64,000 nt of DNA. It comes from Faecalicatena orotica (GTDB lineage Bacteria > Bacillota > Clostridia > Lachnospirales > Lachnospiraceae). A program made the translations under genes and the position numbers. Shown piece by piece: positions 1 through 7,455 of the stretch (its first letter is position 1; every line of letters starts with the position of its first letter). The stretch covers positions 62,001 to 126,000 of the forward strand of contig NZ_QGDL01000013.1 in assembly GCF_003149245.1 (NCBI RefSeq), read 5' to 3'. The notes beneath the pieces were generated by a model, which made no database searches, had not been told where the DNA came from, and worked only from the letters and a program-made list of their open reading frames with translations.

Positions 1-184
1 GCACTTGGCGAGGTATTTACGAGGCTAGTAAGAAATAAACCTAAATACTTAACGAGGTATTTCACGAGTTTAGTATTTATGGTATAATGCTCGCACTTGG
101 CGAGGTATTTACGAGGCTAGTAAGACATACACCTAAATACTTAACGAGGTATTTCACGAGTTTAGTATTTATGGTACAATAGAA
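1..184. repeat. Tandem 92-bp repeat, two copies, carrying promoter-like elements
   Basis: The block starting GCACTTGGCGAGGTATTTAC at position 1 recurs at 93 with only a few differences (TATAAT in copy 1, TACAAT in copy 2; a short change near 33/125). Each copy also has internal repetition (CGAGGTATTT twice) and an inverted pair TAAATACT / AGTATTTA. The array may continue upstream of the window. It lies directly before the XRE-cupin gene, so each copy may bring its own promoter. Confidence 0.85.
152..180 (+). promoter_or_regulatory. Candidate promoter of the XRE-cupin gene (second repeat copy)
   Basis: TTTCAC (152-157) and TACAAT (175-180) are spaced by 17 bp. The upstream repeat copy has the same arrangement with a perfect TATAAT (83-88), so there may be two tandem promoters. 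The -35 matches are weak, so the assignment is tentative. Confidence 0.4.
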
Positions 185-189
185 AAACC

Positions 190-232
190 GGCAGGTCCCG
201 GGGACGGATAAGATTTCACCTTCGGGACTGCC
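190..232 (+). promoter_or_regulatory. Leader hairpin before the XRE-cupin gene
   Basis: GGCAG-G-TCCCG (190-200) can pair with CGGGACTGCC (223-232), with a one-base bulge. It lies between the repeat promoters and the ribosome site AAAGGAG. There is no T-run after it, so it is not a standard terminator; it may affect stability or translation. Confidence 0.4.
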
Positions 233-269
233 AAATACTGAGATTTCATCCAGAAAGGAGACTATCAAT

Positions 270-851
270 ATGAGTCAGGCCGATACGATCGGAGAAAAAA
301 TAAAAGCAATCCGCACCTCACAAAATCTGACATTAAAGCAGTTAAGTGAACTGACAGGATTGTCCACAGGCTTTCTGTCACAGCTGGAGAGGGGGCTGTC
401 GTCCATTGCAGTGGACAGTCTCGAGGTGATAGCAAATGCCTTAAACGTAAACCTCGGTGTTTTTTTTGACAGCTATTCCGAAAAAAACGATGAACCTGTC
501 ATGTACAGTTTTTCACAGCGCTATAACCAGACGGCGTCCAAGATTTTTCAGGCTGTCCTGAACCACGATGTGTCATCCTTTGCAATGCTGCCAAGACTCA
601 CCCAGCTCATGCCCCAGGCCAATCTGGATGAAGAAGAGCTTGAGATGTATAACCATAAAGGCGAAGAATTCATCTATGTACTCGAAGGTACGGTCACACT
701 CCTTTTAGACTCCCAGAGATACACATTAAATCCGGGCGACTGCGTACAGTTTTCATCCAATAAAGACCATAACTGGATGAACTGTACCAACAAGATAGTT
801 AAACTATTAACTGTTAATATTCCGAGTCCTTTTTACGAAGAAAAAGAGTAA
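270..851 (+). CDS. XRE-family transcriptional regulator with C-terminal cupin domain
   Basis: 193 residues. Residues about 9-62 form an XRE-type helix-turn-helix (QLSELTGLSTGFLSQLERG), and residues about 110-185 form a single cupin with the typical HKGEEFIYVLEG and LNPGDCVQF signatures, which usually senses a small ligand. Proteins of this build (PuuR/SinR-cupin type) control small metabolic operons. The start ATG is preceded by AAAGGAG at a good distance. The gene stands alone, with its own terminator at 884-920, so its target is not obvious; the duplicated inverted repeats just upstream could be an autoregulatory site. Specific ligand unknown. Confidence 0.85.
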   Translation: MSQADTIGEKIKAIRTSQNLTLKQLSELTGLSTGFLSQLERGLSSIAVDSLEVIANALNVNLGVFFDSYSEKNDEPVMYSFSQRYNQTASKIFQAVLNHDVSSFAMLPRLTQLMPQANLDEEELEMYNHKGEEFIYVLEGTVTLLLDSQRYTLNPGDCVQFSSNKDHNWMNCTNKIVKLLTVNIPSPFYEEKE

Positions 852-883
852 AATTGTGCATATTGTACAAAAATAGCAGGAAC

Positions 884-920
884 AAGGCCAGGCTCTGAGG
901 CAGAGGGCAGGGCCTTTTTT
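884..920 (+). terminator. Rho-independent terminator of the XRE-cupin gene
   Basis: AAGGCC-AGG-CTCTG pairs with CAGAG-GGCAG-GGCCTT and is followed by a T-run ending at 920. Confidence 0.85.
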
Positions 921-927
921 AGTATCT

Positions 928-956
928 GGACTGCAAAGGGGTCAGACCCTTTTGCG
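928..956. repeat. Family A palindromic repeat, copy A1
   Basis: GGACTGCAAAGGGGTCAGAC with the mirrored CCCTTTTGCG arm. The core GGGTCAGACCC is shared with copies at 13321, 22576, 37965, 53192 and 63155. This copy is shorter, lacking the outer TTCTGAAAACGGA arm, and lies between a terminator and the nad promoter. Confidence 0.85.
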
Positions 957-966
957 CTTATCTGTC

Positions 967-995
967 TTGTCACCTGTAAACTTATATGCTATAAT
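967..995 (+). promoter_or_regulatory. Promoter of nadABC-niaR with candidate NiaR operator
   Basis: TTGTCA (967-972), 17-bp spacer, TATAAT (990-995). The stretch CTGTCTTGTCACCTGTAAA (962-980) covers the -35 and has the TGTC/GACA-rich imperfect dyad look of NiaR boxes in Firmicutes; since the operon ends with a NiaR homologue, niacin-dependent repression here is likely. The promoter is seen; the operator is inferred. A hairpin CCGCC...GGCGG follows at about 1035-1052, before the ribosome site. Confidence 0.7.
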
Positions 996-1069
996 AGTGA
1001 AAATTTACCGCAGATTTTATCTGCAAGTGAAATCCGCCGGTTTAGCGGGCGGGGGAAGGTGTGAAAAAG

Positions 1070-1975
1070 ATGTCTATAGTTGATGAGATTCATGCATTGA
1101 AAAAGGAAAAGAATGCAGTTATACTGGCACATTATTATGTGAATCCGGAGGTTCAGGATATCGCCGATTATATAGGGGATTCTTTCTATCTCAGTAAAGT
1201 GGCTGTCGGTTTGAAGGAGCAGACGATTGTGTTCTGTGGGGTATCGTTTATGGGAGAGAGCGCGAAGATCCTGAATCCGGAGAAGACGGTCCTGATGCCG
1301 GATGCGTCTGCTGATTGTGCAATGGCGCATATGGCCGATGAGGAGACAATTCAAAGGGTGCGCAGGGAATACGATGATCTGGCGGTCGTGTGTTACATTA
1401 ATTCAACCGCGGAGTTAAAAGAACTGTCTGACGTTTGCGTTACTTCGGCAAATGCGGTGAAGATCGTGAAAGCGCTGCCGAATAAGAACATATTTTTTAT
1501 CCCGGACAGGAATCTGGCACATTTTGTAGCGGAGCAGGTACCGGAGAAGCATTTTGTATACAATGAAGGATACTGTCCTGTTCATGAAAGAATGAGAATA
1601 GATGAAATTGTGAGAGCGAAGGAAGCATACCCGGGAGCGCTCGTCCTGACCCATCCGGAGTGCCCGAAAGCCATACTGGACATCTCTGATTACATAGGAA
1701 GTACAAGTGGGATTATCGATTATGCGGCAAAGAGCGACTGCGGGGAATTTATAATATGTACGGAAAACGGTGTCCGCCATAAGCTCGAACAGGACAACCC
1801 CGGAAAGAAGTTTTATTTTACGGAGACAGAGCCCGTCTGTCAGGACATGAAGACTATCACATTGGAAAAGATACGTCATGTCTTAAAGACAGGCGACAAT
1901 GAAGTTCATGTGTCAGATGCACGCAGAGAAAATTCCAGAAAACCTCTGGAGAGGATGCTTGAACTGGCAAAATAG
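1070..1975 (+). CDS. nadA: Quinolinate synthase NadA
   Basis: 301 residues from the ATG at 1070; the in-frame GTG at 1061 sits almost on the GGGGGAAGG ribosome site and is less likely. NadA condenses iminoaspartate with dihydroxyacetone phosphate to quinolinate and carries an oxygen-sensitive [4Fe-4S] cluster. Family motifs are visible: AHYYVNPEVQDIADYIGDS near the N-terminus, CGVSFMGESAKIL, the cysteine in EGYCPVHERM, LTHPEC, and FIICTENGV near the C-terminus. Length is normal for the short Firmicute type. First gene of the nadA-nadB-nadC-niaR operon; the stop lies 22 bp before the nadB start. Confidence 0.95.
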   Translation: MSIVDEIHALKKEKNAVILAHYYVNPEVQDIADYIGDSFYLSKVAVGLKEQTIVFCGVSFMGESAKILNPEKTVLMPDASADCAMAHMADEETIQRVRREYDDLAVVCYINSTAELKELSDVCVTSANAVKIVKALPNKNIFFIPDRNLAHFVAEQVPEKHFVYNEGYCPVHERMRIDEIVRAKEAYPGALVLTHPECPKAILDISDYIGSTSGIIDYAAKSDCGEFIICTENGVRHKLEQDNPGKKFYFTETEPVCQDMKTITLEKIRHVLKTGDNEVHVSDARRENSRKPLERMLELAK

Positions 1976-1997
1976 GAAAAGCTCGGGGAGGCTGGTT

Positions 1998-3176
1998 ATG
2001 GAAATAAAGACAGACATCGTAATCGTAGGCACGGGTGTGGCCGGTTTATTTGCTGCACTGAATCTGCCGAAAGACAAGAAAATAGTCATGATCACAAAAT
2101 CAGATCTGGAAAGCAGTGATTCATTTCTGGCACAGGGGGGGATCTGCGTCCTGAGGGGCGAAGAAGATTACGATAGTTATTTTGCAGACACCATGAATGC
2201 GGGGCACAATGAAAACCGCGGGGAGTCTGTGGAGATTATGATTAAAAGTTCCCCGGATATTATAAATGACCTGGTAGGCTATGGCGTTGAGTTCGAGAAA
2301 AATGGTGAGGAATTTGCCTATACCCGCGAGGGGGCCCACTCTAGGCCGAGAATACTGTACCACAAAGATATTACCGGAAGAGAGATTACAAGCAAGCTTC
2401 TGGCACAGGTAAAGAAGCTTGAGAATGTTACGATTCTGGAATACACGACTATGACAGATATTATAGAAGAAAATGAAAAATGCACAGGGATTATCACCGA
2501 TAAGGGAGAGATCCGCGCAGACTTTACAATTCTGGCGAGCGGCGGGATCGGTGGAAGGTACAGGCATTCCACGAATTTTCCGCATCTGACGGGTGATGCG
2601 CTGGATATCTCGAAAAACCACGGGATCAGGCTGGAGCATCTCGATTATGTACAGATTCATCCGACAACGCTCTACTCAAAGAAACCCGGGAGGCGTTTCC
2701 TGATCTCTGAGTCAGTCCGCGGCGAAGGTGCCGTGCTGTACAACAAGGACAAAAAACGTTTTGTGGACGAACTTCTTCCGAGGGATGTAGTGACTCAGGC
2801 CATCCACGAGCAGATGGAGAAGGACGGGACAGACTATGTCTGGCTCTCAATGGAAAACATCGATACAGAGACGATCATGTCTCATTTTCCGAATATTTAC
2901 CAGCACTGTCTGGAAGAAGGATTTGACGTGACAAAAGAATGCATTCCGGTGGTACCGGCGCAGCATTATTTCATGGGAGGAATCTGGGTGGATTCAGACA
3001 GCAGGACCTCGATGGAAAAATTATTTGCGGTGGGTGAGACAAGCTGCAACGGGGTGCATGGCGCCAACCGGCTGGCAAGCAATTCCCTGCTCGAGAGTCT
3101 TGTATTTGCAAAACGCGCGGCATCGAAAATCAGGGAAGAGTATCATGTACCAGAACGTTTTCCTGATAAAATGTAA
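1998..3176 (+). CDS. nadB: L-aspartate oxidase NadB (short form)
   Basis: 392 residues from the ATG at 1998, which is preceded by GGGGAGG; the frame is open upstream into nadA but that part does not look like NadB. It oxidises L-aspartate to iminoaspartate with FAD, feeding NadA. The N-terminal Rossmann motif (IVGTGVAGLFAALN), AQGGI, REGAHSRPRILYHKD, HPTTLY, FMGGIWVD and GANRLASNSLLES are all present. E. coli NadB has about 540 residues; this one ends after the FAD-binding/capping part and lacks the C-terminal helical domain, as in many clostridia, where an anaerobic electron acceptor such as fumarate is likely. Confidence 0.93.
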   Translation: MEIKTDIVIVGTGVAGLFAALNLPKDKKIVMITKSDLESSDSFLAQGGICVLRGEEDYDSYFADTMNAGHNENRGESVEIMIKSSPDIINDLVGYGVEFEKNGEEFAYTREGAHSRPRILYHKDITGREITSKLLAQVKKLENVTILEYTTMTDIIEENEKCTGIITDKGEIRADFTILASGGIGGRYRHSTNFPHLTGDALDISKNHGIRLEHLDYVQIHPTTLYSKKPGRRFLISESVRGEGAVLYNKDKKRFVDELLPRDVVTQAIHEQMEKDGTDYVWLSMENIDTETIMSHFPNIYQHCLEEGFDVTKECIPVVPAQHYFMGGIWVDSDSRTSMEKLFAVGETSCNGVHGANRLASNSLLESLVFAKRAASKIREEYHVPERFPDKM

Positions 3177-3193
3177 AAAAGGAGATATTAGAA

Positions 3194-4045
3194 ATGAATA
3201 AGATTACAATGACACTTCAGGCAGACAACTTAATCTTAGAAGCCTTGAAAGAAGATATATCAAGCGAGGATGTTACAACAAATTCGGTTATGAAAGAGGC
3301 CGTGAAAGGCGAAGTCGAACTGATCTGCAAGCAGGATGGAATCATTGCGGGACTCGACGTATTTAAAAGAGTTTTTGAACTTCTGGATGAACAGGTGGAA
3401 GTGGAATTCTATTGTCAGGATGGTGATGAGGTTAAAAACGGACAGCTGATGGGAAAAGTGATTGGAGATATCCGGGTCCTTTTATCCGGGGAGAGAGTTG
3501 CGCTGAATTATCTCCAGAGGATGAGCGGGATTGCTACATATACACATTCTGTTGCAGCACTTCTGGAAGGAAGCAAAACAAAGCTTCTGGATACAAGGAA
3601 AACAACACCGAACATGCGCATTTTTGAAAAATATGCCGTACGTGTCGGGGGCGGATATAATCATAGATATAACCTGTCTGACGGAGTGCTTTTAAAGGAT
3701 AATCATATCGGTGCGGCAGGAAGCGTAACAAAGGCCGTTCAGATGGCAAAAGAATATGCGCCGTTTGTACGGAAAATTGAGGTGGAAGTAGAGAATCTGG
3801 ATATGGTAAAAGAAGCTGTAGAAGCAGGCGCGGACATTATCATGCTTGACAACATGACGACAGAAGAGATGCAGGAGGCAATCCGCGTGATCGGTGGAAG
3901 GGCCGAGACAGAATGCTCCGGGAATGTGACAAAGGAAAATATCAGCCGGATTACATCTCTTGGTGTAGATTACGTGTCCAGCGGGGCACTGACACATTCA
4001 GCCCCAATACTGGATATTTCACTGAAGAATCTGCATGCAGTATAA
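3194..4045 (+). CDS. nadC: Nicotinate-nucleotide pyrophosphorylase NadC
   Basis: 283 residues, normal length. Converts quinolinate and PRPP to nicotinate mononucleotide with loss of CO2, the last step of the de novo branch in this operon. Typical motifs: EDISSEDVTTN at the start, GERVALNYLQRMSGIAT, LDTRKTTPNMR, RVGGGYNHRYNLSDGVLLKDNHI, EVEVENLD, MLDNM and ECSGNVT in the phosphate-binding part. The ribosome site AAAGGAG precedes the ATG; 17 bp separate it from nadB. Confidence 0.95.
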   Translation: MNKITMTLQADNLILEALKEDISSEDVTTNSVMKEAVKGEVELICKQDGIIAGLDVFKRVFELLDEQVEVEFYCQDGDEVKNGQLMGKVIGDIRVLLSGERVALNYLQRMSGIATYTHSVAALLEGSKTKLLDTRKTTPNMRIFEKYAVRVGGGYNHRYNLSDGVLLKDNHIGAAGSVTKAVQMAKEYAPFVRKIEVEVENLDMVKEAVEAGADIIMLDNMTTEEMQEAIRVIGGRAETECSGNVTKENISRITSLGVDYVSSGALTHSAPILDISLKNLHAV

Positions 4046-4092
4046 CAAGGGGAACCAAATTTGCAGAAAAAATCAGGAGGTGACAGCGTCAG

Positions 4093-4605
4093 ATGATGAC
4101 AGGCCCAGAACGAAGAAGTGATATAATCAGCCGTATCAAAAACAGTGCTGTACCGGTTTCCGGCAAGGCGCTGGCACAGGCTTACGAGGTAAGCCGCCAG
4201 GTTATCGTACAGGATATCGCATTGATCCGCGCATCCGGTCACGATATTATTTCTACAAATCGCGGTTATATACTCAACGCACCGAATATCGCCAGCAGGA
4301 CATTCAAAGTTCAGCACACGGATGACGAACTGGAAAACGAACTATGTTCCATCGTAGACCTCGGCGGCAGGATCGTGAATGTTATGATCAACCACAGGGT
4401 GTACGGACACATGGAGGCAGTTTTAAATATCAACTCCAGACGGAAGGTGATGGAGTTTATGGAAGATATCAAAAGCGGGAAATCAAGTCCGCTTAAGAAC
4501 ATCACGTCCAACTATCACTACCATAAAGTAGAGGCAGAAAATGAAGAAACACTGGATTTGATTGAGGAAATGCTCATCAGGAAAGGATTTCTGATTCAGA
4601 ATTAA
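4093..4605 (+). CDS. niaR: NiaR-type niacin-responsive repressor (HTH_11 + 3H domain)
   Basis: 170 residues. The N-terminal winged helix (DIISRIKNSAVPVSGKALAQ...VSRQVIVQDIALIRASG) is followed by a 3H domain with its spaced histidines (VQHTDDE, INHRVYGHMEAV, NYHYHKVE). In characterised homologues (YrxA/NiaR) the protein binds nicotinic acid and represses NAD synthesis and niacin uptake genes. Its place at the end of nadABC fits autoregulation of the operon. GGAGGTGACAG lies upstream; ATG 4093 or 4096 are both possible. Assignment rests on domain order and context. Confidence 0.88.
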   Translation: MMTGPERRSDIISRIKNSAVPVSGKALAQAYEVSRQVIVQDIALIRASGHDIISTNRGYILNAPNIASRTFKVQHTDDELENELCSIVDLGGRIVNVMINHRVYGHMEAVLNINSRRKVMEFMEDIKSGKSSPLKNITSNYHYHKVEAENEETLDLIEEMLIRKGFLIQN

Positions 4606-4609
4606 AAAA

Positions 4610-4630
4610 GCCGGGGCATCTGGCTCCGGC
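4610..4630. terminator. Hairpin after niaR
   Basis: GCCGGGG (4610-4616) pairs with CTCCGGC (4624-4630). On the plus strand no T-run follows, but on the minus strand a T-run (complement of 4604-4609) does, so it is a better terminator for leftward transcripts. For the nad operon it may act as a weak stop or 3' protective stem. Confidence 0.5.
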
Positions 4631-4640
4631 GGAGAAAGGA

Positions 4641-4763
4641 ATGAAAAGAAAATATATGTTAAAAAGCATCTCTGCTTTGTATGATTATAAGATAACCTTT
4701 ATTTGTGATAAAACTGTGATGCCGAAATTAAGAGTTTGTAAAGGAATCATTAACACTTACTGA
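4641..4763 (+). CDS. Possible small ORF (40 residues) between niaR and the metG leader
   Basis: ATG at 4641 follows GGAGAAAGGA at a workable distance and the frame runs to TGA at 4763. The product is basic (MKRKYMLKSISALYDYKITF at the start) and not recognised. It could be the last cistron of the nad operon or chance. No domain, signal peptide or repeat is seen. Confidence 0.3.
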   Translation: MKRKYMLKSISALYDYKITFICDKTVMPKLRVCKGIINTY

Positions 4764-4843
4764 ACTATTGATTTGGTTCCGTACGACAGGGGGGCCAGTC
4801 AGGTATTCAGCCAGATTTCCTGCTGACTTTCATAAGAACTGCC

Positions 4844-4872
4844 TTGACATTCCGATTTTGCTGTGATACGCT
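4844..4872 (+). promoter_or_regulatory. Promoter of the metG T-box transcript
   Basis: TTGACA (4844-4849), 17 bp, TACGCT (4867-4872). It sits just upstream of the conserved 5' part of the T-box leader. Confidence 0.65.
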
Positions 4873-4879
4873 TTTTAAC

Positions 4880-5257
4880 AGACCAAATAGAATATTCACT
4901 TGGAAAACGCAGTGACGAAGAGAGTAACCTGAAGGACATTCTACAGAGAAATCCCACATAAACCCGGTCAGGGTTCCCAGCTGAGAGGGATGAATGAAGC
5001 ACAGGCGAACATGGCTTCCGAGCGGCGCACCGAACGTAGGACAGTACGAAAGAATGCAGGGCCATCATGAACGGAAGGGCCGGTTATTTGTCCTGTGCAA
5101 GGCTGCGATGGGTTCGCCCTTTACAGCGAGGAAGTGCTGACGGCATATCTAACAGATGCATACGGCACTTGCTGAGGTTCTGTCCGTGAGGAGAGAGCAA
5201 AGTAGAAGTGGTAACACGGATAACTCCGTCTTCTTAACAAAAGAAGGCGGTTTTTTT
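4880..5257 (+). promoter_or_regulatory. T-box riboswitch controlling metG
   Basis: A long structured leader with the T-box hallmarks: GACGAAGAGAGTAAC at about 4913 (base of stem I), a purine-rich AGAGA region, the antiterminator sequence AAGTGGTAACACGG (5206-5219) and a competing terminator CCGTCTTCTT / AAGAAGGCGG with seven T (5226-5257). Uncharged tRNA pairs with the specifier and the bulge to allow readthrough. As the next gene is metG the tRNA should be tRNA-Met; an AUG in GAACATGG (5011-5013) is the likely specifier, but I cannot fold stem I reliably. Confidence 0.9.
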
Positions 5258-5374
5258 ATTTCATAGGAAAGTACTCCTATGAAATAAAAAGCCCTCCGGG
5301 GGATGCGCACTGCGGCGTATAAGGTAGATGTCGCGATGCGACCGCCGCAGGCGCGAGTTTCGCAAGCGAAACTC
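5258..5374. repeat. Hairpin-rich intergenic element downstream of the T-box
   Basis: Three stems in a row: ATTTCATAGGA / TCCTATGAAAT (5258-5285, perfect), CTGCGG / CCGCAG (5310-5350) and GAGTTTCGC / GCGAAACTC (5355-5374, perfect). No ORF. It looks like a small mobile palindromic (MITE/REP-like) insertion in the metG 5' untranslated region, between the terminator and the coding start. Confidence 0.6.
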
Positions 5375-5400
5375 TATTTTATTTTACAAAACTTCAAAAA

Positions 5401-5478
5401 GGTACAGGGCTCTCAGCGTTTTGGTACACCACAAAAGTTAATTAGGGACGTAGTAAACCTTAAAAAGATTACGTCCCC
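5401..5478. repeat. Family B repeat, copy B1
   Basis: Starts GGTACAGGG, then GGTACACCACAAAAGTTAAT (5423 on), and closes with the inverted pair GGGACGTAGTA / TTACGTCCCC (to 5478). The last 56 bp are almost identical to copy B4 at 46888-46943. It ends one base before the metG ribosome site AAGGAGGG (5479-5486). Confidence 0.85.
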
Positions 5479-5493
5479 AAGGAGGGTTTTAGG

Positions 5494-7395
5494 ATGGACA
5501 AGTATTATATTACAACCGCGATTGCCTATACGTCAGGCAAGCCGCACATCGGAAACACATACGAAATTGTTCTTGCGGATGCAATTGCAAGATACAAGCG
5601 AAGCCAGGGATTTGATGTGTTTTTCCAGACTGGCACAGATGAGCATGGTCAGAAGATTGAGTTAAAGGCAGAAGAGGCCGGAATTACACCAAAGGAATTT
5701 GTTGACGGTGTTGCCGGTGATATCAAGAGAATCTGGGACCTGATGGATACTTCTTATGATAAGTTTATCCGTACGACTGACGATTATCATGAGAAACAGG
5801 TTCAGAAGATTTTCAAGAAGTTATATGACAAGGGTGATATTTACAAGGGGCATTATGAGGGCATGTACTGTACTCCGTGTGAGTCTTTCTTTACAGAGTC
5901 TCAGTTAGTGGATGGAAAATGTCCTGACTGTGGTCGTGAGGTTCAGCCTGCGAAAGAGGAGGCTTACTTCTTTAAGATGAGCAAATATGCAGACCGCCTG
6001 ATCGAGCATATCAATACACATCCGGAATTTATTCAGCCGGTATCACGTAAAAATGAGATGATGAATAACTTCCTGCTTCCGGGACTTCAGGATCTGTGTG
6101 TGTCCAGAACTTCCTTTAAATGGGGAATTCCTGTGGATTTTGATCCGAAGCATGTTGTCTATGTGTGGCTAGACGCCCTTACCAACTACATCACGGGCAT
6201 CGGATATGACTGTGACGGTGAGTGTACGGACCAGTTTAAGAAGGACTGGCCGGCGGACCTGCATTTGATCGGAAAAGATATCATCCGTTTCCACACGATT
6301 TACTGGCCGATTTTTCTGATGGCTCTGGACCTTCCTCTGCCGAAACAGATTTTCGGGCACCCGTGGCTGCTGCAGGGTGATGGCAAGATGAGCAAGTCTA
6401 AAGGAAATGTGCTCTATGCCGATGAACTGGTTGATTTCTTTGGTGTTGACGCCGTGCGCTACTTTGTTCTCCACGAAATGCCGTTCGAAAATGACGGTGT
6501 CATTTCCTGGGAGCTGATGGTAGAGCGTCTGAACTCAGACCTTGCAAATACGCTCGGAAATCTGGTAAACCGTACTGTTTCCATGACAAATAAATACTTC
6601 GGTGGTGTCGTATCCGATAAAGGCGCAGCAGAAGAAGTCGACGCAGACTTAAAGGCTGTAGTTGAGAACACACCAAAGACTGTTAAAGATAAAATGGATG
6701 ACCTCCGGGTTGCAGATGCGATCACAGAAATATTCAATCTGTTCAAACGCTGCAACAAATATATTGACGAAACAATGCCGTGGGTACTTGCAAAAGATGA
6801 AGAGAAAAAAGACAGGCTGGAGACCGTACTCTGGAATCTGATCCAGAGCATTTCCGCAGGTGCAGTCCTTCTGGAATCCTTCATGCCATCCACAAGCAAG
6901 AAAATTCTGGCTCAGCTCAATAACGGCCATGTAACAGACAAGCCGGAAATTCTCTTCCAGAGGCTGGACCTGGAAGAAGTAATGAAAAAAGTCGAGGAAC
7001 TTCACCCTCAGGCAGAGGAAACTTCAGAAAATGCAGAGGATGAGAATGTGATCGACATCGAGACAAAGCCGGAAATCACATTTGAAGAGTTCGGTGCAAT
7101 GCAGTTTCAGGTAGGCGAAATTATTGCCTGTGAAGCAGTAAAAAAATCCAAAAAACTACTTTGCTCCCAAGTGAAAATCGGAAGTCAGGTAAAACAAATC
7201 GTTTCCGGAATTAAGAACTATTACTCTCCAGAAGAAATGGTTGGCAAAAAAGTCATGGTACTTGTCAACTTAAAACCAGCCAAACTTGCGGGGGTATTGT
7301 CAGAGGGAATGCTGCTTTGTGCAGAAGATGCAGAGGGCAACCTGGCATTAATGACACCTGAGAAAAACATGCCATCAGGAGCGGAAATTCGTTAA
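5494..7395 (+). CDS. metG: Methionyl-tRNA synthetase with C-terminal tRNA-binding domain
   Basis: 633 residues. Charges tRNA-Met. The class I signature HIGH appears as PHIGNTYE near residue 18, the zinc-type CTPC...CPDC knuckle near residues 127-147, and KMSKS in GKMSKSKGN near residue 300. Residues about 525-633 form the EMAP/Trbp111-like OB domain (FGAMQFQVGEIIACE...LAGVLSEGML) that dimerises and binds tRNA; an acidic linker (EETSENAEDENVIDIE) precedes it. ATG 5494 follows AAGGAGGG. Controlled by the T-box leader upstream. Confidence 0.97.
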   Translation: MDKYYITTAIAYTSGKPHIGNTYEIVLADAIARYKRSQGFDVFFQTGTDEHGQKIELKAEEAGITPKEFVDGVAGDIKRIWDLMDTSYDKFIRTTDDYHEKQVQKIFKKLYDKGDIYKGHYEGMYCTPCESFFTESQLVDGKCPDCGREVQPAKEEAYFFKMSKYADRLIEHINTHPEFIQPVSRKNEMMNNFLLPGLQDLCVSRTSFKWGIPVDFDPKHVVYVWLDALTNYITGIGYDCDGECTDQFKKDWPADLHLIGKDIIRFHTIYWPIFLMALDLPLPKQIFGHPWLLQGDGKMSKSKGNVLYADELVDFFGVDAVRYFVLHEMPFENDGVISWELMVERLNSDLANTLGNLVNRTVSMTNKYFGGVVSDKGAAEEVDADLKAVVENTPKTVKDKMDDLRVADAITEIFNLFKRCNKYIDETMPWVLAKDEEKKDRLETVLWNLIQSISAGAVLLESFMPSTSKKILAQLNNGHVTDKPEILFQRLDLEEVMKKVEELHPQAEETSENAEDENVIDIETKPEITFEEFGAMQFQVGEIIACEAVKKSKKLLCSQVKIGSQVKQIVSGIKNYYSPEEMVGKKVMVLVNLKPAKLAGVLSEGMLLCAEDAEGNLALMTPEKNMPSGAEIR

Positions 7396-7417
7396 AAACA
7401 TATGTGAAAAAAATAAC

Positions 7418-7453
7418 GGGGGACGTAGTATTTCTAAGGAAGGCTACGTCCCC
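7418..7453. repeat. Family B repeat, copy B2, acting as terminator between convergent genes
   Basis: GGGGACGTAGT (7418-7428) pairs with CTACGTCCCC (ending 7453). The copy consists only of the stem part. It lies between metG (plus) and the glycosyltransferase (minus). On the minus strand it is followed by a T-rich run, so it probably ends the leftward transcript. Confidence 0.8.
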
Positions 7454-7455
7454 AA

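Noticed and set aside
1899-1997. Longer NadB N-terminus
   Set aside because: The extra residues are nadA sequence read in another frame; GGGGAGG marks the ATG at 1998.
4990-5013. Firm choice of the T-box specifier codon
   Set aside because: Several AUG triplets and a possible CAU reading occur near 4990-5013; without folding stem I, I only suggest AUG at 5011.
5303-5665. 120-codon plus-strand frame across the metG start
   Set aside because: It runs through hairpin elements and the beginning of metG in a different frame; a shadow.
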